From the NCBI GenBank assembly GCA_900539525.1, contig UQCM01000042.1, positions 1-24,730 of the forward strand: 24,730 nt of DNA, given 5' to 3'. Below, piece by piece: positions 1 through 9,058 of the stretch. Position 1 is the first letter of the stretch. Each line of letters starts with the position of its first letter. The DNA is from an uncultured Blautia sp. Its GTDB lineage: Bacteria; Bacillota; Clostridia; Lachnospirales; Lachnospiraceae. The notes beneath the pieces were generated by a model, which saw only the letters and a program-made list of their open reading frames with translations, made no database searches and was not told the DNA's origin. The position numbers were made by a program, and so were the translations under genes.

Positions 1-39
1 TGAGAGGGCTCCCCAGGGCAAATATTTATAAATCTGCAT

Positions 40-53
40 GACTCTGAACAGTT
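40..53. repeat. Short dispersed repeat, left copy
   Basis: A 14-base stretch that begins gactctgaa matches 13 of 14 bases at 24717-24730, the last bases of the window. Both copies border hairpin-rich noncoding DNA. This looks like the edge of a dispersed intergenic repeat family, but two short copies are thin evidence. Bases 1-39 show nothing recognisable. Confidence 0.35.
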
Positions 54-55
54 AC

Positions 56-114
56 GCAAAAAGAAAGAACAGACCGTGCAAGTTTACTTGCTAAGGGCTG
101 ATCTTTCTTTTTGC
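56..114. terminator. Bidirectional intrinsic terminator candidate
   Basis: Perfect 12-base outer arms (56-67 and 103-114) surround an imperfect stem, 71-100, whose core is gcaag/cttgc around 78-91. The T-rich outer arms follow the core stem on either strand, so both directions get a hairpin plus a U-rich tail. On the minus strand it closes the GH20/94-aa transcription unit. The T tract is broken by C, so efficiency is uncertain. Confidence 0.6.
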
Positions 115-121
115 TGCTGTT

Positions 122-162
122 CTGAAAGGAGGATGCAGGCTAAGCCTGCATCCTCCTTTCAG
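122..162. repeat. 20-bp perfect palindrome spanning a stop codon
   Basis: Arms 122-141 and 143-162 are exact reverse complements around a single central base. On the minus strand the palindrome covers the last codons and the TAG stop (140-142) of the 94-aa gene. No U tract follows on either strand, so it is not a standard terminator. It could be an mRNA-stabilising or RNase III-type hairpin, or an inserted dispersed palindrome that changed the protein's C-terminus. Confidence 0.8.
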
Positions 163-424
163 AGGCATCTATCCAGTAATCTCTTTTTTCTTCATAAAGT
201 TCATTCAGCCATGACACCGCGGCATCCAGTCCCTCATTTGAAAATTCAAAGACCCGGAAGGTCTTGTTTTCCTCCGGAGTAGCCTCCAGACAGTACGGCT
301 CCGGGTAGATGGTGACGGATAAACCGTCCTCCGCCTTCCGGAAGGTAAACCTCATCCCCTGATAACTGCCGCTCTGGCTTTCTTTCTTTATATAGTTTAA
401 CTGGTATTTTGCTCTGTCAATCAT
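140..424 (-). CDS. Hypothetical 94-aa protein downstream of the GH20 gene
   Basis: I do not recognise a named family. The product is small, soluble and slightly acidic, with no signal peptide or membrane segment. It looks like a mixed beta/alpha fold: strands around residues 22-60 and a helix near 66-80 (DAAVSWLNELYEEKR). The ATG lies 6 nt after the GH20 stop codon, and the end of that gene supplies AGGAAG as a ribosome-binding site, so the two are probably co-transcribed. The last seven residues and the stop codon lie inside a 20-bp perfect palindrome, so the native C-terminus may have been replaced. The context does not reveal a function. Similar small proteins occur in Lachnospiraceae, as far as I recall. 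Confidence 0.75.
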   Translation of the reverse strand: MIDRAKYQLNYIKKESQSGSYQGMRFTFRKAEDGLSVTIYPEPYCLEATPEENKTFRVFEFSNEGLDAAVSWLNELYEEKRDYWIDASERRMQA

Positions 425-430
425 ATTCTC

Positions 431-3400
431 TTACTTCCTGTAAGCCGCCTTTTTGCTCATTCCTGCTTTCTTCATCGCTGATTTCAGAAGTGTGAGCTGC
501 TTTTTCGCCATCTTCTTCGGAACTGTAATCTTACATTTTGAAGATGTTCCTTTAAATGCCTGTTTTCCGATCTTCGGAGCTTTGCTTCCCTTGAAGATCA
601 CCTTGTTCAGTTTGCCACACTTATAGAATGCCTTTGATCCGATATTCGTCACATTTGCTCCTATCGTAACCGATGTAAGCTTCTTACTGTTCTGGAAGGC
701 CTTTGCAGCAATGGCAGTCACCCTGAAGCTATATCCGTCGATCGTCACGGTAGACGGGATCGTAATCTTTGCCTTTTTCGTATCCGTCAGCTTTGAAACG
801 GTCACCGTTCCATTCTTCGCATCGGATTTTGTTACCTTGTACTGCACACCGCCGGTCACGGATACTGCACCGGCCTTCGGAACCGGTTTCTGATTCGAAG
901 GACCGGTTACAGGAGGCTTCGGTGTGTCGTTATTACCTGGCTTTGGCTCCTCTTTCTTTAAGCCGGCTTCTGCCTGATTCAGTGCCTCCAGTGCAGCGAT
1001 AAATTCTGCTCCTGTCGCATTTTCTTTTACAAGAAGTGCCTTTGCTTTTTCCAGCGCATCCCTGTATATCTTGACGGTGTCGGCGCTCATTCCTGTAAGA
1101 TCTATCGTTTTGTTTGTTGCTGCGGTAAGGACAACCGGTGCTCTTGCTGCCTCCAGTCTGCCCAGAACTTCATCTGCCTCCTGCTGACTGAGTACTTCAT
1201 TTTCAAGTACTTCTTTTGCTTCTGCCAGAGCCGCCTCATATGCTTTCACATATTTTTCCTGGCAGCCAGCTGTATTCATACTTTCTGCTTCTTCAATTCC
1301 TGCGATCAGGCCCGATACTTCCGCTTCTTTCTTCACCAGCTTATCTGATGCAAAGGTAAGCCTGTCAACTGCACTCTGAAGCTCCTCCGGGGTGCTTGCA
1401 GTATTTTCTGCCAGCTTACGTGCATCCTCATAGGCTTCCTTAAAGACTGCCCAGGACTCGGCTGTATAGTCCGTCTCTTTCAGAGCCTCATACGGAGTCA
1501 GAAGATTCTTTACATCAGAGGACTGCAGTGTCTTATACAGGTTAAACTCTGCAATCGACCCAAACTTTGTTGTACCATTTCCCTTGGCATCCAGGATCTC
1601 CAGCTTCACAGATTTTGCTTCAATCGGATCAAATACCGCCTGCTTAAGAGAAGCATTTCCTGCCCATATGCCATTTGACACAACCGTCACCGTAGTATTA
1701 TCCGGTTTTGTAACAATCACATTATACTTCAGGATATTTCCATTTCCGCCATCAGCTCTCGGAAGGCAGGTCAACTTATCAATCATTACAGGTCTCGCCA
1801 GATCCACCTGGAACCAGTGAGGATGACTGTCTGTAATATTATCAATATCGCTTGACCAGCGTGTATGCCAGATCGTAGAAGGATCTCCGTCAATGGCTTT
1901 TTCAGGGGTTCCCTCGGAGTTGGAGGTACATGCACTTGGGGTCATTTCTGACTGGGAGACCATGCGATAGCTGTCATCTGTCTCTACAGATGTCTTCACT
2001 GTCACATAATCAATCTGTCCCTTAAAGCTCTTTGTCGTACTTCCGATCCGTCCTGCAGGAATCATCATAGTAGCAACTTTTATAATTCCATGCTGAGCCA
2101 GCTTCGCACTCAGCTCTGTCGTTTCATGATTTGCAAAATAGATGTCAGGATCATCATCTACCATTGTTCCGTTTACAAACAGGGCAACCTGATCCTTTCC
2201 GCCCTGGAAAGTCAGCTCTACCCACTCACCCTTCGGCAGTGTGTAATCGAATGAATAATCATATCCTTCTCTTGAGAAACCAACCTTATTCGTGTTCTTC
2301 TGGGAAGCCTTGATCGCATAGGTTCCATAAACGCCAAATACATCCTTGGATTCACAGAGGATCTGTTCACCTGACGCGTCTGCATCCATTTTCACCTTCA
2401 TGGTAATGCTTGCATCTGAGCCTACCTTATTGACCGGTGTGGTGATATAGCTCTCTCCGCCGTTTAACTGCAGCGCCTTTCCGCTTCCTGCAGCTGTCTG
2501 GGAGACATTTTTACTCTCTGTCACATCATAGCTGTTTGCACTGGAATCCTCTGTCAGTGTACCGTCAAAGGTGTATTCCAGAACCTTTTCTGATGCAGTC
2601 TCTACTTCACAGTATACATTCGTTCCGGGAGCTGTTCCTGTCCTGGAAGCAACTTCTGTGAGCTGCTGATACGTTCTGTCCTCTGCCTCTCCCCACAGCT
2701 TTGCACTGTATGCCGGTAATGGCTGGAAGAAACGGTCAAAGGAATCATACTCGGAAATACCGTTAGCACGGGTATCAATACTGTCATGCCAGATTGCATA
2801 ACATGCTCCCAGCATCTGGTCGTCACCTGCACTTAACGTCAGATCACTGATTTCGTTTGGCTTCCAGCTGTTATAAATACTCTGAGCATTGATGTAATTG
2901 TTATAATATCCTGCTGCCGGAACGATATAGTTCGGTCCCTCCAGCGTATTGATCAGGTCATATCCCAGATTGTACATATCTCTCGGATTTGCATATCCGG
3001 TATTCCAGATATTCAGCTGTACATCCTTAGAAGCTACCGGTGTGGTACCTGTCTTGTTGGAAAGACTTCCCCACATACGAACCGTTCTTCCTGTTCCCTG
3101 AACAAAGTTGATCATCTCATCGGAGAATTTACGGAATAACTCTCTTCCTTCCTGTCCATCTTTTCCATGGTACTCATCCGTACCGATATGAACGGTAGTC
3201 TCCTTGTCAAATACCGGATCGTCTCCCTCAAAATAGTCTGCCCAGATACTCTTAGCCCACTCGATCGCTTCGGGATTTGCAATGTCCACCTCATCGATCA
3301 GATAGCCGTGACCGCCCGGTTTCTTTGACATGTACTGCTGGAATGCCTTTGTAAACGGAAGCGCATGTGCCGGCATGTCAAACTCCGGAACGATCTCCAG

Positions 3401-4906
3401 ACCCATGGCTCTGCTGTCCTTTATAAAGGTGCGGAACTCATCCTTCGTATAATATACGTCTTCAGAGGTGGCACTCTTCCCTGTCTCCTCATTCACAACA
3501 CCGGACTCCAGACGGAAGCCCGCATAGGTCTCAGCGATCGCCTGCTCCATTGTAGGATAATCCTCCATAAAGATCAGATTGTCGCTCAGATGCACCTGGA
3601 GGTTATTCATCTTATACCAGGACATATTCTTTCCGAATGCTTTCAGTGTTTCCATTGTGAAAGGCTTTCTTCCTACGTCGATACTGAAGCCTCTGACTTC
3701 ATATTTCGGATAATCTCTTGCAATACCCTTCACGATATAGTTGCCTGTCTGTTTCAGAATCTGCAGTGCAGAAACGACACCCCAGTATGCACCGGTATCG
3801 TCGGAAGCCTCGATCTTCACAGAATCACCGACTGTCATGATATAGCCCTCTTTTCCAAGGCCTCCATCCTGCGTATCAAGTGTCAGATAGAAATCTCCTC
3901 TCTTCACATCAGAAGCACTGCCATTGATGACAGGAAGCTCTTTGCCGGTAATCTCTTTGAGATCCTCTGCAAACCTTCTGGCCGTATCGGCAAGTCCCTC
4001 TACGGCAATGATTCGTGCTGCAGATCTTAAGATAAATTTACCGCTCTCACCGTGCCACTCCTGAAGCTCCGGGATAACCTCCGGTTTGGCATTTGCCTCC
4101 TGGCTGTCCGTATATTTTCCTGGTACGGTAATGGTGAATTCATTCGTTTTCGCTGTCTCCTGTCCTTTAGACACCTCATAAAAGCCTTTTACCGTCTTCT
4201 CCTCAAGAGGTGTGTAGACCGTTCCGTCTTCACCGATCACCTGCTCATAATCTGCACAGAACCGGACGGTTACTCCTTCCGGCACATCCGGCATGGAAAT
4301 ATGTGTTCCATCTGCAGAAATTTTCGGCTGAGTGATGCTGGAGATGACCTGCTCCACATCACTTTTTGGCAATGCCTCTCCCTCTTCACCGTAAACCTCA
4401 AATTCATAAACAGAAACCGCCTGCCAGCTAAATCCCTCAGCATCCCCTTCTCCATGAGCAAGGATATTTGTGACATTCAGACGCAGATACTGTGTCTGTA
4501 CCGGAGCATCCAGTGTAGCCGTAACGGTATTGGATGCCGGTGCAGTCGTTGTACTCCACACATCGCTCCAGTTCGTTCCGTCCGCTGAAGTCTGGATGCT
4601 GTAAGCCTGTGCATTCCTTCTCTCCCAGCTGATTGAGAAGCTTTTGATCGTAGGCTTGTTGTTCCACTTGTAGGTAACCCAGGCTGATGAGCCTGTCGTT
4701 GCCTGCGCCCATCTGGTTGCTGCATTTCCATCATTTATATTGTTTACTCCATTCTGGCTCTCTGAACTGCTGGCGGTGACCTCCGCCTCCAGTGCCAGAT
4801 TCTGATCTGCTGCCTTTGCCCCCATTGCCGGAAGCTGTGATGACCCCAGAACCATGCTAAGCGCAAGAATCCAGGCTCCCATTTGTTTCAATTTCTTTTG
4901 AAACAT
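431..4906 (-). CDS. Secreted multi-domain GH20 beta-N-acetylhexosaminidase / lacto-N-biosidase-like enzyme
   Basis: This is an extracellular glycosidase of 1491 residues. Seen in order: Sec signal peptide 1-33 (cleavage near AKA-AD); F5/8 type C (CBM32-like) module 36-172; chitobiase-type linker module 185-265; GH20b 272-398; GH20 barrel 402-745; LamG-like module 775-975; second F5/8 type C module 985-1127; three FIVAR-type helical repeats 1130-1320; Pro-rich linker; BspA-type LRR_5 repeats 1350-1455; and a Lys-rich tail. The catalytic pair is D577-E578 in HIGTDEYHG, the substrate-assisted GH20 motif. The residue before DE is Thr where chitobiase-type enzymes usually have Gly. There is no LPXTG anchor, so the LRR and basic tail may hold it at the wall. 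A GGAGG site lies 8 nt before the ATG. The substrate is probably terminal GlcNAc/GalNAc or lacto-N-biose on mucin or milk glycans; the sequence does not decide which. Confidence 0.93.
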   Translation of the reverse strand: MFQKKLKQMGAWILALSMVLGSSQLPAMGAKAADQNLALEAEVTASSSESQNGVNNINDGNAATRWAQATTGSSAWVTYKWNNKPTIKSFSISWERRNAQAYSIQTSADGTNWSDVWSTTTAPASNTVTATLDAPVQTQYLRLNVTNILAHGEGDAEGFSWQAVSVYEFEVYGEEGEALPKSDVEQVISSITQPKISADGTHISMPDVPEGVTVRFCADYEQVIGEDGTVYTPLEEKTVKGFYEVSKGQETAKTNEFTITVPGKYTDSQEANAKPEVIPELQEWHGESGKFILRSAARIIAVEGLADTARRFAEDLKEITGKELPVINGSASDVKRGDFYLTLDTQDGGLGKEGYIMTVGDSVKIEASDDTGAYWGVVSALQILKQTGNYIVKGIARDYPKYEVRGFSIDVGRKPFTMETLKAFGKNMSWYKMNNLQVHLSDNLIFMEDYPTMEQAIAETYAGFRLESGVVNEETGKSATSEDVYYTKDEFRTFIKDSRAMGLEIVPEFDMPAHALPFTKAFQQYMSKKPGGHGYLIDEVDIANPEAIEWAKSIWADYFEGDDPVFDKETTVHIGTDEYHGKDGQEGRELFRKFSDEMINFVQGTGRTVRMWGSLSNKTGTTPVASKDVQLNIWNTGYANPRDMYNLGYDLINTLEGPNYIVPAAGYYNNYINAQSIYNSWKPNEISDLTLSAGDDQMLGACYAIWHDSIDTRANGISEYDSFDRFFQPLPAYSAKLWGEAEDRTYQQLTEVASRTGTAPGTNVYCEVETASEKVLEYTFDGTLTEDSSANSYDVTESKNVSQTAAGSGKALQLNGGESYITTPVNKVGSDASITMKVKMDADASGEQILCESKDVFGVYGTYAIKASQKNTNKVGFSREGYDYSFDYTLPKGEWVELTFQGGKDQVALFVNGTMVDDDPDIYFANHETTELSAKLAQHGIIKVATMMIPAGRIGSTTKSFKGQIDYVTVKTSVETDDSYRMVSQSEMTPSACTSNSEGTPEKAIDGDPSTIWHTRWSSDIDNITDSHPHWFQVDLARPVMIDKLTCLPRADGGNGNILKYNVIVTKPDNTTVTVVSNGIWAGNASLKQAVFDPIEAKSVKLEILDAKGNGTTKFGSIAEFNLYKTLQSSDVKNLLTPYEALKETDYTAESWAVFKEAYEDARKLAENTASTPEELQSAVDRLTFASDKLVKKEAEVSGLIAGIEEAESMNTAGCQEKYVKAYEAALAEAKEVLENEVLSQQEADEVLGRLEAARAPVVLTAATNKTIDLTGMSADTVKIYRDALEKAKALLVKENATGAEFIAALEALNQAEAGLKKEEPKPGNNDTPKPPVTGPSNQKPVPKAGAVSVTGGVQYKVTKSDAKNGTVTVSKLTDTKKAKITIPSTVTIDGYSFRVTAIAAKAFQNSKKLTSVTIGANVTNIGSKAFYKCGKLNKVIFKGSKAPKIGKQAFKGTSSKCKITVPKKMAKKQLTLLKSAMKKAGMSKKAAYRK

Positions 4907-4983
4907 AAAAATCCTCCTTCCAATTCAACCTTTAACTGTTTACATTTACCGGAATGCTTTATTCCTTTTTCATAATCCCTATC

Positions 4984-5012
4984 ATAATACCATACTTTTG
5001 CAGTCCTATCCA
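4984..5012 (-). promoter_or_regulatory. Candidate SigA promoter for the GH20 gene
   Basis: On the minus strand a -35-like TGGATA (5007-5012) and a -10 TATTAT (4984-4989) are 17 bp apart. The start would be near 4977, giving a leader of about 70 nt. The -35 matches 4 of 6 and the -10 matches 5 of 6 consensus bases. Confidence 0.4.
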
Positions 5013-5089
5013 TACATTTTTTGTACAAATATACTGTTCTCACTGCTGATATCTTTCAGACACGCGAGTACACATCCCGAATGCATCAT

Positions 5090-5111
5090 GGGATTAAATA
5101 CTTTTGCCCCC
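5090..5111. repeat. Degenerate copy of a small hairpin repeat
   Basis: An imperfect dyad (ggg, a run of A, then ctttt and gccccc) is followed by aacat. It closely resembles the cleaner hairpin at 14938-14957, which is also followed by aacat. It lies just before the spmB promoter and is probably a member of a dispersed family of small intergenic hairpins. Confidence 0.4.
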
Positions 5112-5120
5112 AACATTATG

Positions 5121-5149
5121 ACATGTGAATCGTAATTTTTTCATACACT
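5121..5149 (+). promoter_or_regulatory. Candidate SigE (sporulation mother-cell) promoter of spmB
   Basis: CATACACT at 5142-5149 fits the Bacillus SigE -10 consensus CATACAnT. A -35-like ACATGTG (5121-5127) lies 14 bp upstream, the usual SigE spacing. The transcript would start about 25 nt before the ATG. In Bacillus subtilis the spmA-spmB genes belong to the SigE regulon, which agrees with this reading. Confidence 0.55.
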
Positions 5150-5179
5150 GAAGGTAAATCATGAACGGGAGCATTTTCT

Positions 5180-5707
5180 ATGAATTTTATCATTTTTCTT
5201 TCTTCCTATATCGTACCCTTTCTGCTCTTCATCGTCATCGGCTACGGCCTGCTGAAGAAACAGAAGATCTATGAAACCTTCATTAAAGGAGCCATGGACG
5301 GTTTTCATACGGTCATCGGAATCATGCCCACACTGATCGGTCTGATGGTTGCCGTAGGCGTCCTGCGCGCCTCCGGCTTTCTGGAAATGCTATCCGGACT
5401 GCTGGGGCATTTTCTGCAGCACACCGGTTTCCCCGCACAGCTCGTCCCGGTAGCCATCATCCGGATGTTTTCCTCCAGCGCCGCCACCGGTCTGGTTCTG
5501 GACATCTTCAAAGAATACGGACCTGATTCCTTTTTCGGAAACCTGGTATCCATCATGATGGGATGTACGGAAACCATCTTCTATACCATGTCCGTATACT
5601 TCATGACTGCAAAAGTAAAAAAGACACGCTATACCCTGGCGGGCGCACTTCTTGCCACCCTGACAGGCCTGATCGCCAGCGTCATGCTGGCGCAGAGGAT
5701 GGGGTGA
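5180..5707 (+). CDS. spmB: Spore maturation protein B (SpmB), nucleoside-recognition/gate family membrane protein
   Basis: This 175-residue integral membrane protein has the full length of the family. About five hydrophobic segments are visible (roughly residues 4-24, 44-64, 66-82, 88-110 and 150-172). The conserved polar region includes RMFSSSAATGLVLD and IMMGCTETIFYTMSVYF, typical of the SpmB gate domain. The family acts in dehydration and maturation of the spore core. The start was chosen because GGGAG lies about 10 nt upstream; an ATG at 5161 is out of frame. SpmA, usually encoded just upstream and partnering SpmB, is not in this window. The gene has its own SigE-like promoter and converges on jetC with only 3 bp between stop codons and no terminator between them. 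Confidence 0.92.
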   Translation: MNFIIFLSSYIVPFLLFIVIGYGLLKKQKIYETFIKGAMDGFHTVIGIMPTLIGLMVAVGVLRASGFLEMLSGLLGHFLQHTGFPAQLVPVAIIRMFSSSAATGLVLDIFKEYGPDSFFGNLVSIMMGCTETIFYTMSVYFMTAKVKKTRYTLAGALLATLTGLIASVMLAQRMG

Positions 5708-5710
5708 CCC

Positions 5711-8700
5711 CTACTGCAGCTGCTGCAGCTGCGCAAATTCCTTCTTTTCAAATTCCTGAATGGAAATATGCTTTTTATTCGGATTTGCAAACACAAAAGT
5801 CTTATCCACGTTTTCCAGATAATTCTGGATCTTGTCATTGGTGGCGCTGATGATGGCCTGGAAGCCCAGTCCGCGGATCAGTGCAATACAGCTCGCCACC
5901 TTCTCCGCATCCATCTTCGAAAATGCCTCATCAAGCACCACCAGACGGATGGTGGGATTTCTGCGAAGCTTCGGGGACTGGCCTACACGGTACGCCTGGG
6001 CGAAGCTGGCCAGCAGCGCCACATAGAGAGGATTCTGTCCCTCACCTCCGGAATTTTTCCGGATCATTTTGCTTAAGCGGATCTTGATCGTCTCATCCCC
6101 GCCGATGATCTGCTGCATATCAAAGGATAAGTATGTGCGGTAATCTGCATACTTTTCCATGTTGTGCCTGGCTTCCTCCAGCTCGGCCGGGGTGGCATTG
6201 TCAGGAGGAATAAAGACGGAAATCAGCTCATTCATCAACTCCCCGTACTTATCCTCGTGGGACATGGTAAAGAGATTCATCTGATTCTCCATACTGTCCG
6301 CCATCTGGGAGGGGTTCACCTCCAGATTCTCATCCATGAACATATCGTAATACCTGCCGTCCGGTCCCCGGTTTCTGGAGATCACGAACTGATATCTGTC
6401 CTTTCCAAAGTCCATCTGACTGATGATCTTATTCAGCTCATCCCGTCGGATAAAGGCATCCTTGATCGCGCTTCGGATCTTATAGATAAAATCCTGCTTA
6501 AACAGCTGTACGGCCTCCTTTGCCTGTTCATCTGCTTTCTGATAGAGACCGTTAAGGTCTGCATACTGCAGATGGGAAAGCAGCTCATCGTAAGCTCTGT
6601 TCGTCTTCTCCTCCGCTGAAAATGTGCGGTTTGGATATTTTTTCAGATAGGCAAACCGGATTTCCCTAAGCCCGGACATGGCCTCCTCTTCCTGGCGTGC
6701 TGCATCATTTGCCTTCTTATAAAAAGATGCCTGGAGACGCTCGTAATTCGGCTTCTCCTTCTTTTCAAAGAGCTCCTCCGCCTTCTGATCCATCGCCGGA
6801 TCATGGGTAAATGCCTTTTCCTTTTCAAGGACTTCTTCATTCACGGAAAGATATTCATTTTTACAGCCCCGGATCCTGACCTGGATCTGCTCCATCCGGC
6901 GGATCCCTTCATCTCTTTTCTCCTTTTCCTTCCGGCACTGCTCCTCCAGCTCTTCCTGCTGCTGCCTCCACAGACGGATATCCCTGCTCTGCATTTCCGC
7001 CAGCTTCTCCTCCAGCTGCTTCTTTTCTGCTTCTCTTACCGGATAATCCTCCACGTCCTTCTTCCATCCCAGATATTCCTCCAGATCCATGGGCAGATAT
7101 TCCAGAGTCAGCAGCTTTCCTGCAGATGCCTCCAGCTCCAGATGAGGCTCTCTGTTTTTCCGTATTTCCTCCTGCAGCTCCTCCAGCTGACGGATACGCC
7201 TGCGCATACTCACCTCGCCGATATAGGCACGCCTCGTATACATCTCCGGATCGATATACTGCAGCTTAAAGCTGTGATACAGGACGCAGTCTTTTGTGAT
7301 TCCGATCCTGCATTCCCGCAGCTCATCGATCGTTTCACATTTTCTGACATTTCCCAGGAGAAAATCCACATATGCTCTGGCATGAGGTACTTCCGTAAGC
7401 ACCTCCTCCGAAAGTGCGCCCTGCTGTACCGTGCTTCCCGCCGCCGGAAGCTTCTCCGTATCCAGCACCGCAACCCTGTGGTACTTTTTCCTGTCCAGCT
7501 CCTGATACAGCTCCATGGCAGCTGCGGCAAATTTCGGCTCCACGATCAGAAGCAGCTTATTGCTGCCCATATAGCCCTCCACGGCATTTCTCCAGGCATC
7601 ATCCCGGATATCCAGAAGATCCGCAAGAATATCCACCGGGATATACCTTCCGTTCTGCTCCTTTAAGCCCTCCCGGATATACTGCCTTGCTTCCTCCAGT
7701 TCCTTCGGATATGCCTTTTTTCCCTGCTTCAGCTGCCGGAGCTCTTCCCGGATCTCCTTTTCCTGCCGGTTAAATTCCCGGATCTCCCCCGCGGCTGTTT
7801 TTCTCTGCTCCTCCGCCTCCGTGCGCAGCTCACGCAGAGATTCCCTCAGCTGTTCCAGCTGTTCCCCGGAAATACTGTGCCTTACAAAGCGTTCGATATT
7901 CCAGAGTACGGCGTTCGGTGTCACATCCTGCTCCTCCCAGCCTTTCAGTCCTGCGGCCGTCTGCTGCCACTTCGCCCTGCTCAGAGCAAGCCTCTCCAGA
8001 ATCTCATTCTGAGACTTCAGCTGGCTTCTCAGTCCCTCATAACCCGAAGCGGAAATCTTACGCACCAGTTCCCGGATCTCTCCCTCCAGCCTGCGGATAC
8101 GGTCCTGAGTACCGTCCAGTACCTCTTGCTGCTTTTCCTCATCCTGCTGCCATACCTCCATCTTCTGCCGCAGTTCCTCCGCCTGCGCCTTCAGCTTGTG
8201 CAGCTCACAGAGATTCATCAGATACAGCTGACCGTTTTTCTGCTTTTCCTTTTCTGCCACCTGAAGCCATGCATCCTGGATCTTCCTAAGCTCACGGATC
8301 TCGTCGCACGTGTCTCCGATACGCTTTCGCATCCTTCCATACTGCATCACGCTCTCCTGCATATCCTCGATATGGATATCCTCCTCCAGGCAGATATATT
8401 CCTTCACAAAATCCTCCAGACGTATATTCATGCGGAAGGGGATCGCCCGCTTAAAGAGCAGCGGAAATCTTTTTTCATTCAGTCCCCCCAGATACACATC
8501 GTACAGCTGTCTGCGGAATCTTTCATTGCTGGGACCAAAATAGTATTCATCCTTCGCGTAATGCTCTCCCAGGTATTTCTTCACTTCATCTATCGTCATC
8601 GCCCGGCTTTCCGTCCGGTAATAAGACGAAAGCAGCGGGCCACGATGCCAGAAAAACAGCCGTGAAATCTCATTTGTGGCAGACTCCACATCAAAGACCG

Positions 8701-9058
8701 CCCCGATACACTGACATTCCTTTGTATCCGTCCGGCAAAGCTCCATGACGATCGTCGTTGAAAAGTTTTTATTTCTCAGATAGGAAAACTGATTGTCCTC
8801 CCCGATATTTACCATGCCCCGGAGGTATTCGATCAGGGTCCTGTCCGAATCATCCGAAGCCGCTTTATTAAAAAATCCCCGTCCGTCGGTATTCGCATAA
8901 AGCAGAATCTGCATGGCATCGATCACCGTGGATTTTCCGCTTCCCGAATGTCCCGTGAAAAAATTGATCCCTTCGGAAAAGGACAGGACTCTTTTATCTA
9001 TATAATGCCAGTTATTCAGACACATCCGCGATAATGCCTGGAATTTCTGCTTCTCCAT
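5711..9058 (-). CDS. jetC: JetC: SMC-like ATPase of a Wadjet/MksB complex
   Basis: This large coiled-coil ATPase (1115 aa from this start) is the motor of an SMC-kleisin complex that extrudes DNA loops. Visible parts: Walker A GHSGSGKST at residues 36-44; long charged coiled coils of about 240-480 and 640-830 around a central hinge region; ABC signature SGGEGQ at about 1003-1008; Walker B LVVLDEAFSKMD with D1043-E1044. The pattern matches the JetC/MksB/MukB class rather than canonical SMC. An ATG at 9064 is also possible, but GGAGG abuts it directly, whereas it sits 6 nt before the ATG at 9058. The gene overlaps the end of jetB by about 47 nt, indicating translational coupling. No jetD follows: the next gene is the convergent spmB. 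Confidence 0.92.
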   Translation of the reverse strand: MEKQKFQALSRMCLNNWHYIDKRVLSFSEGINFFTGHSGSGKSTVIDAMQILLYANTDGRGFFNKAASDDSDRTLIEYLRGMVNIGEDNQFSYLRNKNFSTTIVMELCRTDTKECQCIGAVFDVESATNEISRLFFWHRGPLLSSYYRTESRAMTIDEVKKYLGEHYAKDEYYFGPSNERFRRQLYDVYLGGLNEKRFPLLFKRAIPFRMNIRLEDFVKEYICLEEDIHIEDMQESVMQYGRMRKRIGDTCDEIRELRKIQDAWLQVAEKEKQKNGQLYLMNLCELHKLKAQAEELRQKMEVWQQDEEKQQEVLDGTQDRIRRLEGEIRELVRKISASGYEGLRSQLKSQNEILERLALSRAKWQQTAAGLKGWEEQDVTPNAVLWNIERFVRHSISGEQLEQLRESLRELRTEAEEQRKTAAGEIREFNRQEKEIREELRQLKQGKKAYPKELEEARQYIREGLKEQNGRYIPVDILADLLDIRDDAWRNAVEGYMGSNKLLLIVEPKFAAAAMELYQELDRKKYHRVAVLDTEKLPAAGSTVQQGALSEEVLTEVPHARAYVDFLLGNVRKCETIDELRECRIGITKDCVLYHSFKLQYIDPEMYTRRAYIGEVSMRRRIRQLEELQEEIRKNREPHLELEASAGKLLTLEYLPMDLEEYLGWKKDVEDYPVREAEKKQLEEKLAEMQSRDIRLWRQQQEELEEQCRKEKEKRDEGIRRMEQIQVRIRGCKNEYLSVNEEVLEKEKAFTHDPAMDQKAEELFEKKEKPNYERLQASFYKKANDAARQEEEAMSGLREIRFAYLKKYPNRTFSAEEKTNRAYDELLSHLQYADLNGLYQKADEQAKEAVQLFKQDFIYKIRSAIKDAFIRRDELNKIISQMDFGKDRYQFVISRNRGPDGRYYDMFMDENLEVNPSQMADSMENQMNLFTMSHEDKYGELMNELISVFIPPDNATPAELEEARHNMEKYADYRTYLSFDMQQIIGGDETIKIRLSKMIRKNSGGEGQNPLYVALLASFAQAYRVGQSPKLRRNPTIRLVVLDEAFSKMDAEKVASCIALIRGLGFQAIISATNDKIQNYLENVDKTFVFANPNKKHISIQEFEKKEFAQLQQLQ

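Noticed and set aside
3365..4588. Two plus-strand frames opposite the GH20 gene
   Set aside because: They lie within a well-supported GH20 coding region and show no domains or ribosome-binding sites.
4930..4950. Catabolite-repression (cre)-like site before the GH20 gene
   Set aside because: The sequence tgtaaacagttaaa matches only part of the cre consensus and lacks the central CG and the second half-site.
6803..7666. Long plus-strand open frame opposite jetC
   Set aside because: It is the complement of a strongly coded coiled-coil gene, is full of Leu/Gln/His runs expected from reversed Glu/Arg/Leu codons, and has no ribosome-binding site.
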